Position numbers and translations under genes: made by a program. Shown here in pieces: positions 48,963 through 56,631 of a stretch of 64,000 nt of DNA. Numbering within the stretch: position 1 is the first letter of the stretch; each line of letters opens with the position of its first letter. Under the pieces are notes generated by a model that was not told where the DNA came from, did not search any database, and was given only the letters and a program-made list of their open reading frames with translations. Origin of the DNA: JAZDIU01 sp043804635 (lineage in GTDB: Bacteria > Chloroflexota > Dehalococcoidia > Dehalococcoidales > UBA2162); assembly GCA_043804635.1 (NCBI GenBank), contig JAZDIU010000076.1, positions 1 to 64,000 of the forward strand, written 5' to 3'.

Positions 48963-49109
48963 TTGGTCAAGGAGCTTATCTTTTATTCGGTTGCCGGCAC
49001 AGTGATTGCCTTCATCGCTCAGTTGGCGGGGGCGAGTCTTACCGTGATTTTGCTTACGTCTCTGTTAATTCCTCCCGTTATCTTGCTTGCCTTACGGATT
49101 CTCCGCTAG
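48963..49109 (+). CDS. Small hydrophobic protein (48 residues)
   Basis: Short open frame from TTG 48963 to TAG 49107-49109. It predicts two transmembrane helices (about 5-22, LIFYSVAGTVIAFIAQLA, and 27-45, LTVILLTSLLIPPVILLAL). An AGAAGG sits over the mazG stop codon seven bases upstream, so it could be coupled to mazG. The last 32 bases overlap the end of the convergent methyltransferase gene. No family recognised; it may be spurious. Confidence 0.45.
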   Translation: MVKELIFYSVAGTVIAFIAQLAGASLTVILLTSLLIPPVILLALRILR

Positions 49110-49746
49110 CCGGCTTTTTGGCTAATAAGAACTGCAAAGTCCGATATCTTGGTCTAACTTCCGTAACCTGAAAGCCAGCTTCCTGAAGGAAAAAGGGCAG
49201 GTCCCCTCTCAGGTTTGCTCTCAAGTTTCCCCCGCCATCGAAAATACTGCCCAGGTTAAGAAGTATTCTGGTGCCGATATTCTCCGGCTTACCGAAGTCG
49301 ACCAATAAGAAGCATCCATTGCCTTTAAGTATTCTATATATTTCTTTTATTGCCTGTCTTTTTACGTCCGTCGATAAATGGTGAAAGACCAGGGTGCTGA
49401 AAATAAGGTCGAAGGAGGTATTCGGGAAAGGGAGCGGGTTCTGGAGAAATCCTTGGGAAAGACGGGCCTGGATACCTGCCTTTCTGAGTTTCTTCTCAGC
49501 CCTCCGAAGCATAGCTTCGTCGGCGTCAATTCCGTTGATATCTATGTCCGGGTATTTCCGTTTGGCTTCGATTATTAAAGTGCCAGTGCCGCAGCCGACA
49601 TCGAGGACTTTTTCATTCCCTTTGAGGCTGGGGATTTCCAGCACCTTTCTCATAAAGGCTGGGCCGGCACCGAGCCAACTGGTTGCAGCATCGTAGAATG
49701 GGGTGAGAAAGTGAAAAGCCAGGCCGGGTTTATACTCGTTGTTCAT
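49078..49746 (-). CDS. Class I SAM-dependent methyltransferase
   Basis: 222 residues with the Rossmann methyltransferase motifs VLDVGCGTGTLIIEA (motif I, about 47), IDADEAML (acidic end of strand 2), DLIFSTLVFHHL (motif IV) and RILKGNGCFLLVDFG. It resembles UbiE/small-molecule methyltransferases; the substrate is unknown. It converges with the mazG unit. Confidence 0.85.
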   Translation of the reverse strand: MNNEYKPGLAFHFLTPFYDAATSWLGAGPAFMRKVLEIPSLKGNEKVLDVGCGTGTLIIEAKRKYPDIDINGIDADEAMLRRAEKKLRKAGIQARLSQGFLQNPLPFPNTSFDLIFSTLVFHHLSTDVKRQAIKEIYRILKGNGCFLLVDFGKPENIGTRILLNLGSIFDGGGNLRANLRGDLPFFLQEAGFQVTEVRPRYRTLQFLLAKKPASGESVRQAR

Positions 49747-49874
49747 TGCTTTATTCTAACTTCTGGAGTGATATACATACAAATATTACAAATAAATAAC
49801 ACGGTTACCAAAGTTCCATAAATTTGAAGTATTTATAGCATTTTTCTTTCTACTCTTCTATAATAAAATTAACT

Positions 49875-50426
49875 ATGAAAATCGTCTCTATCGTCGGTAT
49901 GACCGGTTCCGGCAAAACAGAAGTCGCCCGTCTGTTTGAAGAGCGCGGTTTCACCAGAATCAGGTTCGGAGATATAACCGACCGGGAAGTAAAGAAGCGG
50001 GGACTGGAGCTAAACGAAAAAAACGAGCGCCGCATCCGGGAACTTCTCCGCCAGGAACACGGAATGGAAGCCTATGCCAAGCTCAGCCAGCCGGAGATTG
50101 ATTCTACTCTGAAACGCTCGGACGTGGTAATCGACGGACTTTACTCCTGGGAGGAATACCTTTTCCTTAAAAGCTGTTATGGGAAAAGCTTCTGCGTGGT
50201 GGCGGTCTGGGCTTCACCGGAATCGAGATACGACCGCCTCGGCGCCAGGCAAATCAGGCCGTTAACCCGGGAAGAAGCCGCCAGCCGCGACCGGGCGGAA
50301 ATCGAAAACATCAACAAGGGCGGCCCGATTGCTATGGCTGATTTCACCATAATCAACGAATCTTCTCTAGACAATTTGAAGAAAGAAGCAGAAAGGATTA
50401 TTTCTAGAATTAGAAATAAAGCGTAA
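49875..50426 (+). CDS. P-loop nucleotide kinase-like protein (dephospho-CoA-kinase-like)
   Basis: 183 residues with Walker A GMTGSGKTEVARLF at the N-terminus and VVIDGLYSWEEYLF as the Walker B region. The lid-like RLGARQIRPLTREEAASRD resembles CoaE or archaeal nucleotide kinases, but the protein is distinct from true CoaE. It shares one base (TAATG) with the dCMP deaminase start, so the pair is translationally coupled and a role in nucleotide metabolism is likely. TATAAT at 49859-49864 leaves a leader of only about four bases and no ribosome site. Confidence 0.75.
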   Translation: MKIVSIVGMTGSGKTEVARLFEERGFTRIRFGDITDREVKKRGLELNEKNERRIRELLRQEHGMEAYAKLSQPEIDSTLKRSDVVIDGLYSWEEYLFLKSCYGKSFCVVAVWASPESRYDRLGARQIRPLTREEAASRDRAEIENINKGGPIAMADFTIINESSLDNLKKEAERIISRIRNKA

Positions 50427-50917
50427 TGGAAAAGAAACAAAACCCCAAGAGACCGGATATAGATGAATACTTCCTTAAGATAGCCTCGGTAGTCGCCGAG
50501 CGTGCCACCTGTCACCGCCATCACGTCGGGGCAGTATCGGTTAGGGATAAACACATCCTTACTACCGGCTATAACGGCGCCCCCGCCGGACTAAAGGACT
50601 GCCTCGAGCTTGGCTGTCTCAGAGACGAGCTACATATCCCATCCGGAGAAAGGCACGAAATCTGCCGCGGAATTCACGCCGAGCAGAATGTGATTATTCA
50701 AGCCGCCCTTCACGGTATCAGTCTCGAAGGTAGCACTATCTACTGCACCCACACACCCTGCGTGCTCTGCGCCAAGATGCTGGTCAACGCCAAAATAAAG
50801 CGATTTGTCAGCTTCGGCAAATATAATGATGATACTTTTAACAACCTCTTTCGCGAAGCTGGTATAGAGCTTGAAGTCAAGAAAAGACCGCCGTCACGAA
50901 TCACCTATCTGGGCTAG
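50426..50917 (+). CDS. Deoxycytidylate deaminase (ComEB-like)
   Basis: 163 residues with zinc motifs HAEQNVI (about 92-98) and PCVLCAKM (about 111-118), plus an additional N-terminal Cys/His-rich segment (CHRHHVGAV, GCLRDEL) as in dCMP deaminases that bind a second zinc. It converts dCMP to dUMP for thymidylate synthesis. It is coupled to the kinase-like gene, and its 3' end overlaps the dUTPase-like gene by four bases in a convergent manner. Confidence 0.9.
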   Translation: MEKKQNPKRPDIDEYFLKIASVVAERATCHRHHVGAVSVRDKHILTTGYNGAPAGLKDCLELGCLRDELHIPSGERHEICRGIHAEQNVIIQAALHGISLEGSTIYCTHTPCVLCAKMLVNAKIKRFVSFGKYNDDTFNNLFREAGIELEVKKRPPSRITYLG

Positions 50918-51426
50918 ATATTTTCTCCCTGATAGATACCCCGGTAACCTTCAGTGGCGCCGGTCAGCTTCATAAAGATAAGCTGAATAATCCGGGCATT
51001 CTTCTGCAGGCGGAACCCTTGAGGATGATAGACCACTAAGAGGGACTGGGAGCGGCCTGAATAGCCGGCGTCCCAAACCGCTGTCCCCACATTGACCCCG
51101 CAACGGAGCAAACTTGACCTGGGTCTGCCCAGTGCCATAATGTCATTAGGCAGGTGAACAATCTCATTGTAGGTAATCATATATGCACCTGGAACCAGGT
51201 CCGTAAAGCCCAGTCCATCGAACACCAGAGGAGATTGCCGGGATACTATTCTCTGGCTGTTAGTCACAGCTATTCTGCCTGGTGTTTCCAGGAGCGCTAC
51301 GTCTCGCAGAGTAAGGTCGAAGCCGTTAGGCTGCATTTGTTCTTCGAGGGCAATAAAGCCTTCGATTAGGGGCGGCTCTCGCTCCAACAGCTCGTAAATA
51401 TCTTCCCGGGATAAGACGGCACTCAT
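50914..51426 (-). CDS. dcd: dCTP deaminase / dUTPase family protein
   Basis: 170-residue trimeric-fold protein. Motifs PNGFDLTLRDV, GRPRSSLLRCGVNVGTAVWDAGYSGR, FRLQKNARIIQLIF and YRGIYQGEN match the Dcd/dUTPase family. The active-site Arg-Ser pair is seen in PRSSLLRCGV. Whether it deaminates dCTP, hydrolyses dUTP or does both cannot be settled by eye. With the convergent dCMP deaminase it supports dUMP supply. Confidence 0.85.
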   Translation of the reverse strand: MSAVLSREDIYELLEREPPLIEGFIALEEQMQPNGFDLTLRDVALLETPGRIAVTNSQRIVSRQSPLVFDGLGFTDLVPGAYMITYNEIVHLPNDIMALGRPRSSLLRCGVNVGTAVWDAGYSGRSQSLLVVYHPQGFRLQKNARIIQLIFMKLTGATEGYRGIYQGENI

Positions 51427-51454
51427 TTCAACCTAGTATAGCTATTTTTTCGCT

Positions 51455-51658
51455 TTAAGGCAATGTAAGCCCAAACTTCCTGAAGTAGACCTAGGAAACC
51501 GCAGCAAAAAAGATAGGAGCTCCGATTGCATGAGCTACCGGGGTGTTCTGCAAAGACTTTATGCTCATACCGATTCCCATCGTCGCCGCACAGAGAGCCC
51601 ATCCCACGAATGCGTGAGCCAAAATCACAAACGCTTTCCTAACCTTGCTTGAGCCCAC
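51455..51658 (-). pseudogene. Decayed small membrane-protein gene with an in-frame TAG
   Basis: From GTG 51658 the minus strand reads a hydrophobic protein (KAFVILAHAFVGWALCAATMGIGM...NTPVAHAIGAPIFFAAVS), then TAG at 51491-51493. It continues in the same frame with VYFRKFGLTLP before TAA at 51455. The reading resumes naturally across the TAG, as if a TTG or similar codon had mutated. About 67 codons in total. I recall similar small uncharacterised membrane proteins but cannot name a family. Confidence 0.55.
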
Positions 51659-51678
51659 TGACGTTACCGCCTATGCAA

Positions 51679-52518
51679 TTAATTCGCCGCCGGTTTCGTT
51701 CCAGCAACTCTGATGCTCATAACCGAACTGGCAAGTTCTTTTATACGTTCCGATTGTAACGATAGGTTTTTGATTACTTGCTGAACGGAGGAGTCTTCCA
51801 TCATGAATTCAACCGGGAAGGTCGTCTCATCCACGATTTCTATATTGACGAAACCGGCCGCCTTAATTGCCACCAGGTATTTATCCTTTGTCTCTGCTCC
51901 GGCAACACAGCCGATATAAGCCTGGACTGAGTTCTTGATTAAGTCCGGAAGTTCGCGCGTCAGGACTATATCAGACACCATCAACCGACCACCCGGTTTC
52001 AAAGCCCGGAAAGCTTCCGCAAAAGCGCGACGTTTATCCGGCGAAAGGTTAATAACACAGTTGGATATAACAACATCTACCGAGCTATCGGCAGTCGGCA
52101 AGTTCTCAATCCCCCCCAGTCTGAATTCCACATTACTGTAGTTGCCCTTTTCGGCGTTTGCCCTTGCCTTATCTAGCATCTCTGGCGTCATATCCACTCC
52201 AATGACCCGTCCCCGCTTGCCTACTTTCTTCGCCGCTAGAAAACAGTCGAATCCGGCACCCGAGCCAAGGTCGAGCACTATCTCTCCCTTTTTCAAAGAG
52301 GCTATCGCCACCGGATTTCCGCACCCCAATCCCAGGTTAGCGCCCTCGGGCACGCAATTAACGTCTTCGTCAGTGTAGCCTATCTTCCGGCTCATCTCCC
52401 CGGCTGCACTTACATTAGAGCAGCCGCACGCTTGGGTTGAACCGCAGCAGGAACCACTGCTGCTGGCAATCTGACCGTAGCCTTCTCTGACGATTTTCTT
52501 AACTTCTGACCTTTTCAT
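51679..52518 (-). CDS. arsM: Arsenite methyltransferase
   Basis: Uses SAM to methylate arsenite to mono- and dimethylated forms. 279 residues, with the SAM motif VLDLGSGAGFDCFLAA and the family hallmark EGANLGLGCGNP. Three cysteines match the As(III)-binding triad: NCVPEGA (about 55), ISNCVINLS (about 149) and AYIGCVAGA (about 199). The N-terminus has an additional CCG and CGC cluster. AAGGAGG precedes ATG 52518, which lies inside the last codons of the upstream regulator gene (20-base overlap). Confidence 0.93.
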   Translation of the reverse strand: MKRSEVKKIVREGYGQIASSSGSCCGSTQACGCSNVSAAGEMSRKIGYTDEDVNCVPEGANLGLGCGNPVAIASLKKGEIVLDLGSGAGFDCFLAAKKVGKRGRVIGVDMTPEMLDKARANAEKGNYSNVEFRLGGIENLPTADSSVDVVISNCVINLSPDKRRAFAEAFRALKPGGRLMVSDIVLTRELPDLIKNSVQAYIGCVAGAETKDKYLVAIKAAGFVNIEIVDETTFPVEFMMEDSSVQQVIKNLSLQSERIKELASSVMSIRVAGTKPAAN

Positions 52519-52804
52519 TGGTATCTCCCTCCTTAACTATTTCCTGAAAAACGGGGCCGAGCATACTTTTAGCCATGCCGGCGAGTTCTTCCGCCTTTAT
52601 CAAGAACATACAATATAAATTGCCCTGTTTCTCCCAGCTCATCAACGCTAATTTTTCACCCGGACGAATTTTAGCCCGGTCGCGAATTTCTTTTGGCAAG
52701 ACCATCTGCCCGCGCTCATCCACACTGACCAAAGCCTCAATTTTGCAGCAACCAACGAAATCAGTAGGCCCGCAGCAATTTGAAGATTCTTTATTCTCTG
52801 CCAT
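52499..52804 (-). CDS. AbrB/SpoVT-type regulator with Cys cluster (HgcAB-associated-protein-like)
   Basis: 101 residues. The swapped-hairpin AbrB domain is VSVDERGQMVLPKEIRDRAKIRPGEKLALMSW (about 27-58). It is preceded by cysteine pairs NCCGPTDFVGCCK (about 9-21), suitable for binding a thiophilic metal or metalloid. The whole protein resembles those annotated as HgcAB-associated proteins in mercury-methylating and arsenic-handling anaerobes. No hgcA or hgcB is in the window. It overlaps arsM and probably controls this two-gene operon through the operator at 52823-52857. Confidence 0.8.
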   Translation of the reverse strand: MAENKESSNCCGPTDFVGCCKIEALVSVDERGQMVLPKEIRDRAKIRPGEKLALMSWEKQGNLYCMFLIKAEELAGMAKSMLGPVFQEIVKEGDTNEKVRS

Positions 52805-52822
52805 ATCTTCCCCTCCTCATAC

Positions 52823-52857
52823 TATCAGTAACATCAGTATATTCAGAGTATACTGAT
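52823..52857. promoter_or_regulatory. Operator-like inverted repeats upstream of the arsM operon
   Basis: Perfect 9-base inverted repeat ATCAGTATA (52833-52841) and TATACTGAT (52849-52857), with an additional half-site TATCAGTA at 52823-52830. It covers the predicted transcription start of the operon, so a bound protein would block initiation. Confidence 0.6.
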
Positions 52858-52859
52858 TT

Positions 52860-52888
52860 ATTGTACACGGAGAATTAATGTTTGTCAA
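52860..52888 (-). promoter_or_regulatory. Promoter of the regulator-arsM operon
   Basis: On the minus strand a perfect TTGACA (52883-52888), 17-base spacer and TACAAT (52860-52865). The predicted start, near 52853, is inside the inverted repeat. Confidence 0.7.
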
Positions 52889-52919
52889 GCGTCGTAAGGA
52901 GAGAAGCCCCAACACCTAT

Positions 52920-52948
52920 TTGATAACACCTTGATTGCGTTTTATAAT
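52920..52948 (+). promoter_or_regulatory. Promoter of the diaminopimelate-decarboxylase-like gene
   Basis: TTGATA (52920-52925), 17-base spacer, perfect TATAAT (52943-52948). AAGGAGG follows, then ATG 52971. Confidence 0.65.
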
Positions 52949-52970
52949 CTCTAAGGAGGAATTTAAAAAT

Positions 52971-54242
52971 ATGCCAATGTCGCCGGCTTTTCAGGAAAGG
53001 CTGTTCCCTAGATTGCCCTCAATAATAAAATTCTTCGGTACGCCTTTCCACATCTTTGATGAGCAGGGGATTGTCGATAACGGAGAGCAGTTGAAAGCCA
53101 CTTTCTGCGATATTAAGGGTTTTCAAGAATTCTTTGCCGTGAAAGCGCTGCCTAATCCGTCGATACTGAAGCTTATGAAAAGATTGGGGTTCGGTCTGGA
53201 CTGTAGTTCGCCTTCCGAATTGGTGTTAGCCCGCCAAAACGGTTTCCGCGGTACAGAAATTATGTTTTCGTCTAACAACACCACAACCGATTTGTTTAAA
53301 CTGGCTGTCCGCGACGGCGGCTGCATACTGAATATCGATGATATTAGCATGATTGATAAGGTCCCGAAGTTCCCGGAGCTAATTTGTTTTCGCTACAATC
53401 CTGGTGAACGCCGTTCCGGAAATCAAATTATCGGAGTTCCGGTCGAAGCCAAATACGGTCTCCGCCACGACCAGGTTATTGAAGCTTATCGAAAAGCCAT
53501 CAGTCGCGGTGCCAGGCGGTTTGGGCTGCACACTATGATAATCTCCAACGAATTGAACTACCAGTATATGGTCGAGACCGTCCGCATGCTGCTGGATGTT
53601 ATGGAAATGGTGATGCAGACACTCGGTATTAGTTTTGAATTCTTCAATATCAGCGGCGGCGTCGGCATCCCTTACCGGCCTTCTGACAAACCTTTCGATT
53701 TGAAGGCTCTAGCTAGAGAAGTGAAGGTTTTGATACAGGGATTCAAAGAGAAACACGGCTATGCTCCTGCATTATTTACCGAATTCGGCCGCTATATGAC
53801 CGGTCCCCACGGTGCTCTCGTGGCAACCGTTATCAACCGTATGAGCAAGTATCGCGAGTACGTGGGCGTCGATACTTCGACTATGTCTGCCAATCCCCGG
53901 CCGGCAATTTATTCAACGGCCTATCATCACATCACCATTCTCTCCCCTGATGGCAAACCGAAACAGGGTAAGGAGGAAACCGTCGATGTCGTCGGGCCTC
54001 TGTGTGAAAACAATGACAAGTTTGCCATACAGCGGGCATTACCCCATACCGAGGTAGGCGATATTATGGTGCAGCATGATACCGGGGCACACAGTCCAGC
54101 TATGGGCGGTAACTACAACGGCTGGCTGCGGCCCCAGGAACTGATATTACGGCAAGACGGTAGCGTGGAGCTTATCAGACGTGCTGAAACGATAGACGAC
54201 CTGTTTGCTACTTTAAGATTCGAGCCGAAAATTCTGAAATAA
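52971..54242 (+). CDS. lysA: PLP-dependent decarboxylase, diaminopimelate decarboxylase-like
   Basis: 423 residues from ATG 52971. Alanine-racemase-type barrel with the PLP lysine in EFFAVKALPNPSI (about 54), the phosphate-binding GGVGIPY, and EFGRYMTGPHGALVATV near the barrel end. The C-terminal beta domain has GPLCENNDKFA with the partner-subunit Cys. It most resembles LysA, which makes lysine from meso-diaminopimelate, but arginine or ornithine decarboxylases share this fold. It is monocistronic. Confidence 0.82.
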   Translation: MPMSPAFQERLFPRLPSIIKFFGTPFHIFDEQGIVDNGEQLKATFCDIKGFQEFFAVKALPNPSILKLMKRLGFGLDCSSPSELVLARQNGFRGTEIMFSSNNTTTDLFKLAVRDGGCILNIDDISMIDKVPKFPELICFRYNPGERRSGNQIIGVPVEAKYGLRHDQVIEAYRKAISRGARRFGLHTMIISNELNYQYMVETVRMLLDVMEMVMQTLGISFEFFNISGGVGIPYRPSDKPFDLKALAREVKVLIQGFKEKHGYAPALFTEFGRYMTGPHGALVATVINRMSKYREYVGVDTSTMSANPRPAIYSTAYHHITILSPDGKPKQGKEETVDVVGPLCENNDKFAIQRALPHTEVGDIMVQHDTGAHSPAMGGNYNGWLRPQELILRQDGSVELIRRAETIDDLFATLRFEPKILK

Positions 54243-54247
54243 TAGGC

Positions 54248-56149
54248 CTAATCGAACACAATTGTGATTGAGTTGAGCTTCTGCTCCTCAATCTTGACTT
54301 CCTGCTTTTTGCTTAGTCCGGTTTTGATATCGGTAACAGTAACGTCGTAGGTTCCGCCGAAACCGCGAAACGTGACCTGCCCTTTATCATTAGTGACAGA
54401 CGTGCCTGAAGTCATCCAACTATTTATTAACTGTTTGAGGGCATAGTAAGACTTTTTGGGCCTATCTTGCTCATCAAGGAGACTACCGTAGAGGTAAGAT
54501 CCCCAACCAGTCCTGTCAGCGGCACCCCACCATGCGATAGCTTCTACTTTAGGTTTACTGAAGAACAGGGTATAAGCCGCTTTTAAGTACTCTGCTTGCA
54601 GTTCCTGGCTCCATAATTGATCCCAATAACCTTTGTTTCCCTCTATGTTATCTGAAGGCGCAGATAATTCAGTAATCTGTATCTTTTTCCCAAGGGTAGA
54701 ATACTTGTCAATTAGTTCCGCCATAGCTGTTAACGTTCGGCGAGCTCTATGGAAGAACCTACCAGAGTTGTTATAATAGAATTCCAATCCTATGATATCA
54801 AAGTCTACATTAGATTGAAGGGCTTCTTTCAGAAAGTCATAAAAATATACACCTTGAAGATCACCACCTGCATTGTCATTGGCAATTAGAATTCTCGCGT
54901 TTGGGTCGGCATCTCTAATCGCGCGCGTGCCTTCTTTGATTATTTCAATGGTTTGTTTGGAGGTAAGACCCAAACTGTTTGCTTGTTGCGACATCGGCTC
55001 ATGCAATACATTCCATATTTTAATGTCTTGCTTGTAAGCACTGACGACCCTGTATATGTGGGGATAAACAGCATTTCTAAATTCCTCAAACGTTGAACGA
55101 TAAATGTAGTCAGGTATAACTGTCCAGAGTTTAGTCAAGTAAATCAAAGAATACCCCACGCCAGCAAAATTATATTTACGGAGAGTGTCAGTTAGCCCTG
55201 GTTCAAGCCGATAGACTCCGGGGGTAGGCTCCCTAGACGACCAATGAACCCCTATCGTAGTATAATTAATGCCTGCCTCTTTCATGAGAGACCGGAGCTT
55301 TTCCTCAGAACCCCTATCATACGGTGTAGGAAAGGCCACACCGAAAAGAAATGAATGCCTGGTCTGTTGGTATTCGACTTTCAATCCTGAGGTAGGTTGT
55401 CCCTTGCTATCAAGCACAGTGATAATTGCGTCGCCTTTGCGGTACTTCTCAATGTCCTTTTCGGCTTGGGTCAGAGCTGCAATGTCCTCAGGATATTTGC
55501 TGAAGGTAGGTTCTTGGGATAAATCGGGAACTTCTGGGAGGGAAATGCTGGTCGCATTATTACCCTTACGCGACTTGGCAATAACCCCTTCCGGATCAAG
55601 AGTCAAGATAACCTGATATATGTCTGGCTGAGGAATAACGAATTCAGGGGTCACATCAAGGGCATGCTCTTCAAGTGGTTTAACCGGCTGGGATACTTTT
55701 ACAAACTGTTCGAAGGCAATAGTATTTTCTCGTTTTATTTCAAGCTTGACGTTAAACCCTGACTGAGTTGCTACCGAACCAGCATTTCTCCAAAATCCTT
55801 TGACAGGGATTCTATCGCCAACAATAGGGGCTAACAACTCCACGCTAGGCATTCTAGACCAAGCTAAATCGGGTAATCCCGCTGTTTGTTCCGGTTGCAC
55901 AGATGGCACGGGTGTTGGAGTGTGTGTATAGGTAGGCACGGATGCAGGGGCAATCGTAGGTTCTGTGCAGCCGGTAGCCACCATTACAATTGCTGCAAGA
56001 GAAAAAACGATATACTTAATTCTGGAATACTTTATCGTGGTATAACTCCAGTCACAGGATATTTGCCCGATTATACCGCATCTTTGTGTCCGCTGGTAGA
56101 CCAATGATACAGCATGTCGTATCGCCAGGACTGCCGTTTTTCTCAACAA
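54248..56149 (-). CDS. Glycoside hydrolase family 10-like lipoprotein with CARDB domain; start codon unclear
   Basis: The frame gives up to 633 residues. A lipoprotein signal (KYIVFSLAAIVMVATGC) is followed by a Thr/Pro linker and a CARDB-type beta domain (about 95-205). The GH10-like barrel (about 265-580) has acid/base Glu in WNVLHEPM (about 384) and nucleophile Glu in IQITELSAP (about 494), then a C-terminal beta domain. It would cleave xylan or a related glycan at the cell surface. The first usable codon, TTG 56149, gives an implausible 45-residue leader before the signal peptide. The natural N-terminus would start at ATT 56020 or ATA 56035. No ATG, GTG or TTG is well placed. Confidence 0.82.
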   Translation of the reverse strand: MLRKTAVLAIRHAVSLVYQRTQRCGIIGQISCDWSYTTIKYSRIKYIVFSLAAIVMVATGCTEPTIAPASVPTYTHTPTPVPSVQPEQTAGLPDLAWSRMPSVELLAPIVGDRIPVKGFWRNAGSVATQSGFNVKLEIKRENTIAFEQFVKVSQPVKPLEEHALDVTPEFVIPQPDIYQVILTLDPEGVIAKSRKGNNATSISLPEVPDLSQEPTFSKYPEDIAALTQAEKDIEKYRKGDAIITVLDSKGQPTSGLKVEYQQTRHSFLFGVAFPTPYDRGSEEKLRSLMKEAGINYTTIGVHWSSREPTPGVYRLEPGLTDTLRKYNFAGVGYSLIYLTKLWTVIPDYIYRSTFEEFRNAVYPHIYRVVSAYKQDIKIWNVLHEPMSQQANSLGLTSKQTIEIIKEGTRAIRDADPNARILIANDNAGGDLQGVYFYDFLKEALQSNVDFDIIGLEFYYNNSGRFFHRARRTLTAMAELIDKYSTLGKKIQITELSAPSDNIEGNKGYWDQLWSQELQAEYLKAAYTLFFSKPKVEAIAWWGAADRTGWGSYLYGSLLDEQDRPKKSYYALKQLINSWMTSGTSVTNDKGQVTFRGFGGTYDVTVTDIKTGLSKKQEVKIEEQKLNSITIVFD

Positions 56150-56165
56150 GAGTTGGGAAATCGGC

Positions 56166-56390
56166 TTATCTAATTTCCTTCCTGAACAACCTTCTCCACC
56201 AGGGAAGCTTGCCGCGAACTCCCTTGACCTTAAAAGAATATTCGCAATCGCCGCAGCGCCAGGTGCGGAACTGCTCGTTGTAATAAGTCCGTGTACTTCC
56301 GCAGCGGGGACAGGTCGTCCTTATCTTTTCGGCGGTCTTCTTGTCCATTTTCCGCCAGTAGCTATTGTACCAGTTAGGACGTGCCGGCAT
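56166..56390 (-). CDS. Small zinc-ribbon protein
   Basis: 74 residues. Two Cys pairs, CPRCGS (about 27) and CGDC (about 46), form a zinc ribbon (RTTCPRCGSTRTYYNEQFRTWRCGDCEYSF). A basic tail ends KLPWWRRLFRKEIR. Good GGAGGG site before ATG 56390. It could bind nucleic acid or be a small membrane-surface protein; unknown family. Confidence 0.75.
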   Translation of the reverse strand: MPARPNWYNSYWRKMDKKTAEKIRTTCPRCGSTRTYYNEQFRTWRCGDCEYSFKVKGVRGKLPWWRRLFRKEIR

Positions 56391-56631
56391 TTACGACCCT
56401 CCACTGTACATATTATTCATGATGTCACACGAATACAAGTAAATCCGAAGCGCGAAGCACCTGCCCGCCGTACAAGACTGACTTTGGCAGGCGGGCGAAA
56501 TTCGAAACAATACCAAAATCTAAAAATAATAAAACTTTTGGCCATTAGGATTTCGGTCATTCGAATTTGTTTCGGATTTTGTTACACATGTAATTCCACT
56601 ACATCTCGGGGTGGGGTATCGTTAGAAACCC
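56391..56631. repeat. Intergenic inverted repeats
   Basis: Contains a GCCCGCC...GGCGGGC hairpin (about 56463-56499). A long imperfect inverted repeat follows (AAATTCGAAACAA near 56500 and TTCGAATTTGTTTCGG near 56560). No gene. Similar in style to 19872-20008. Confidence 0.5.
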
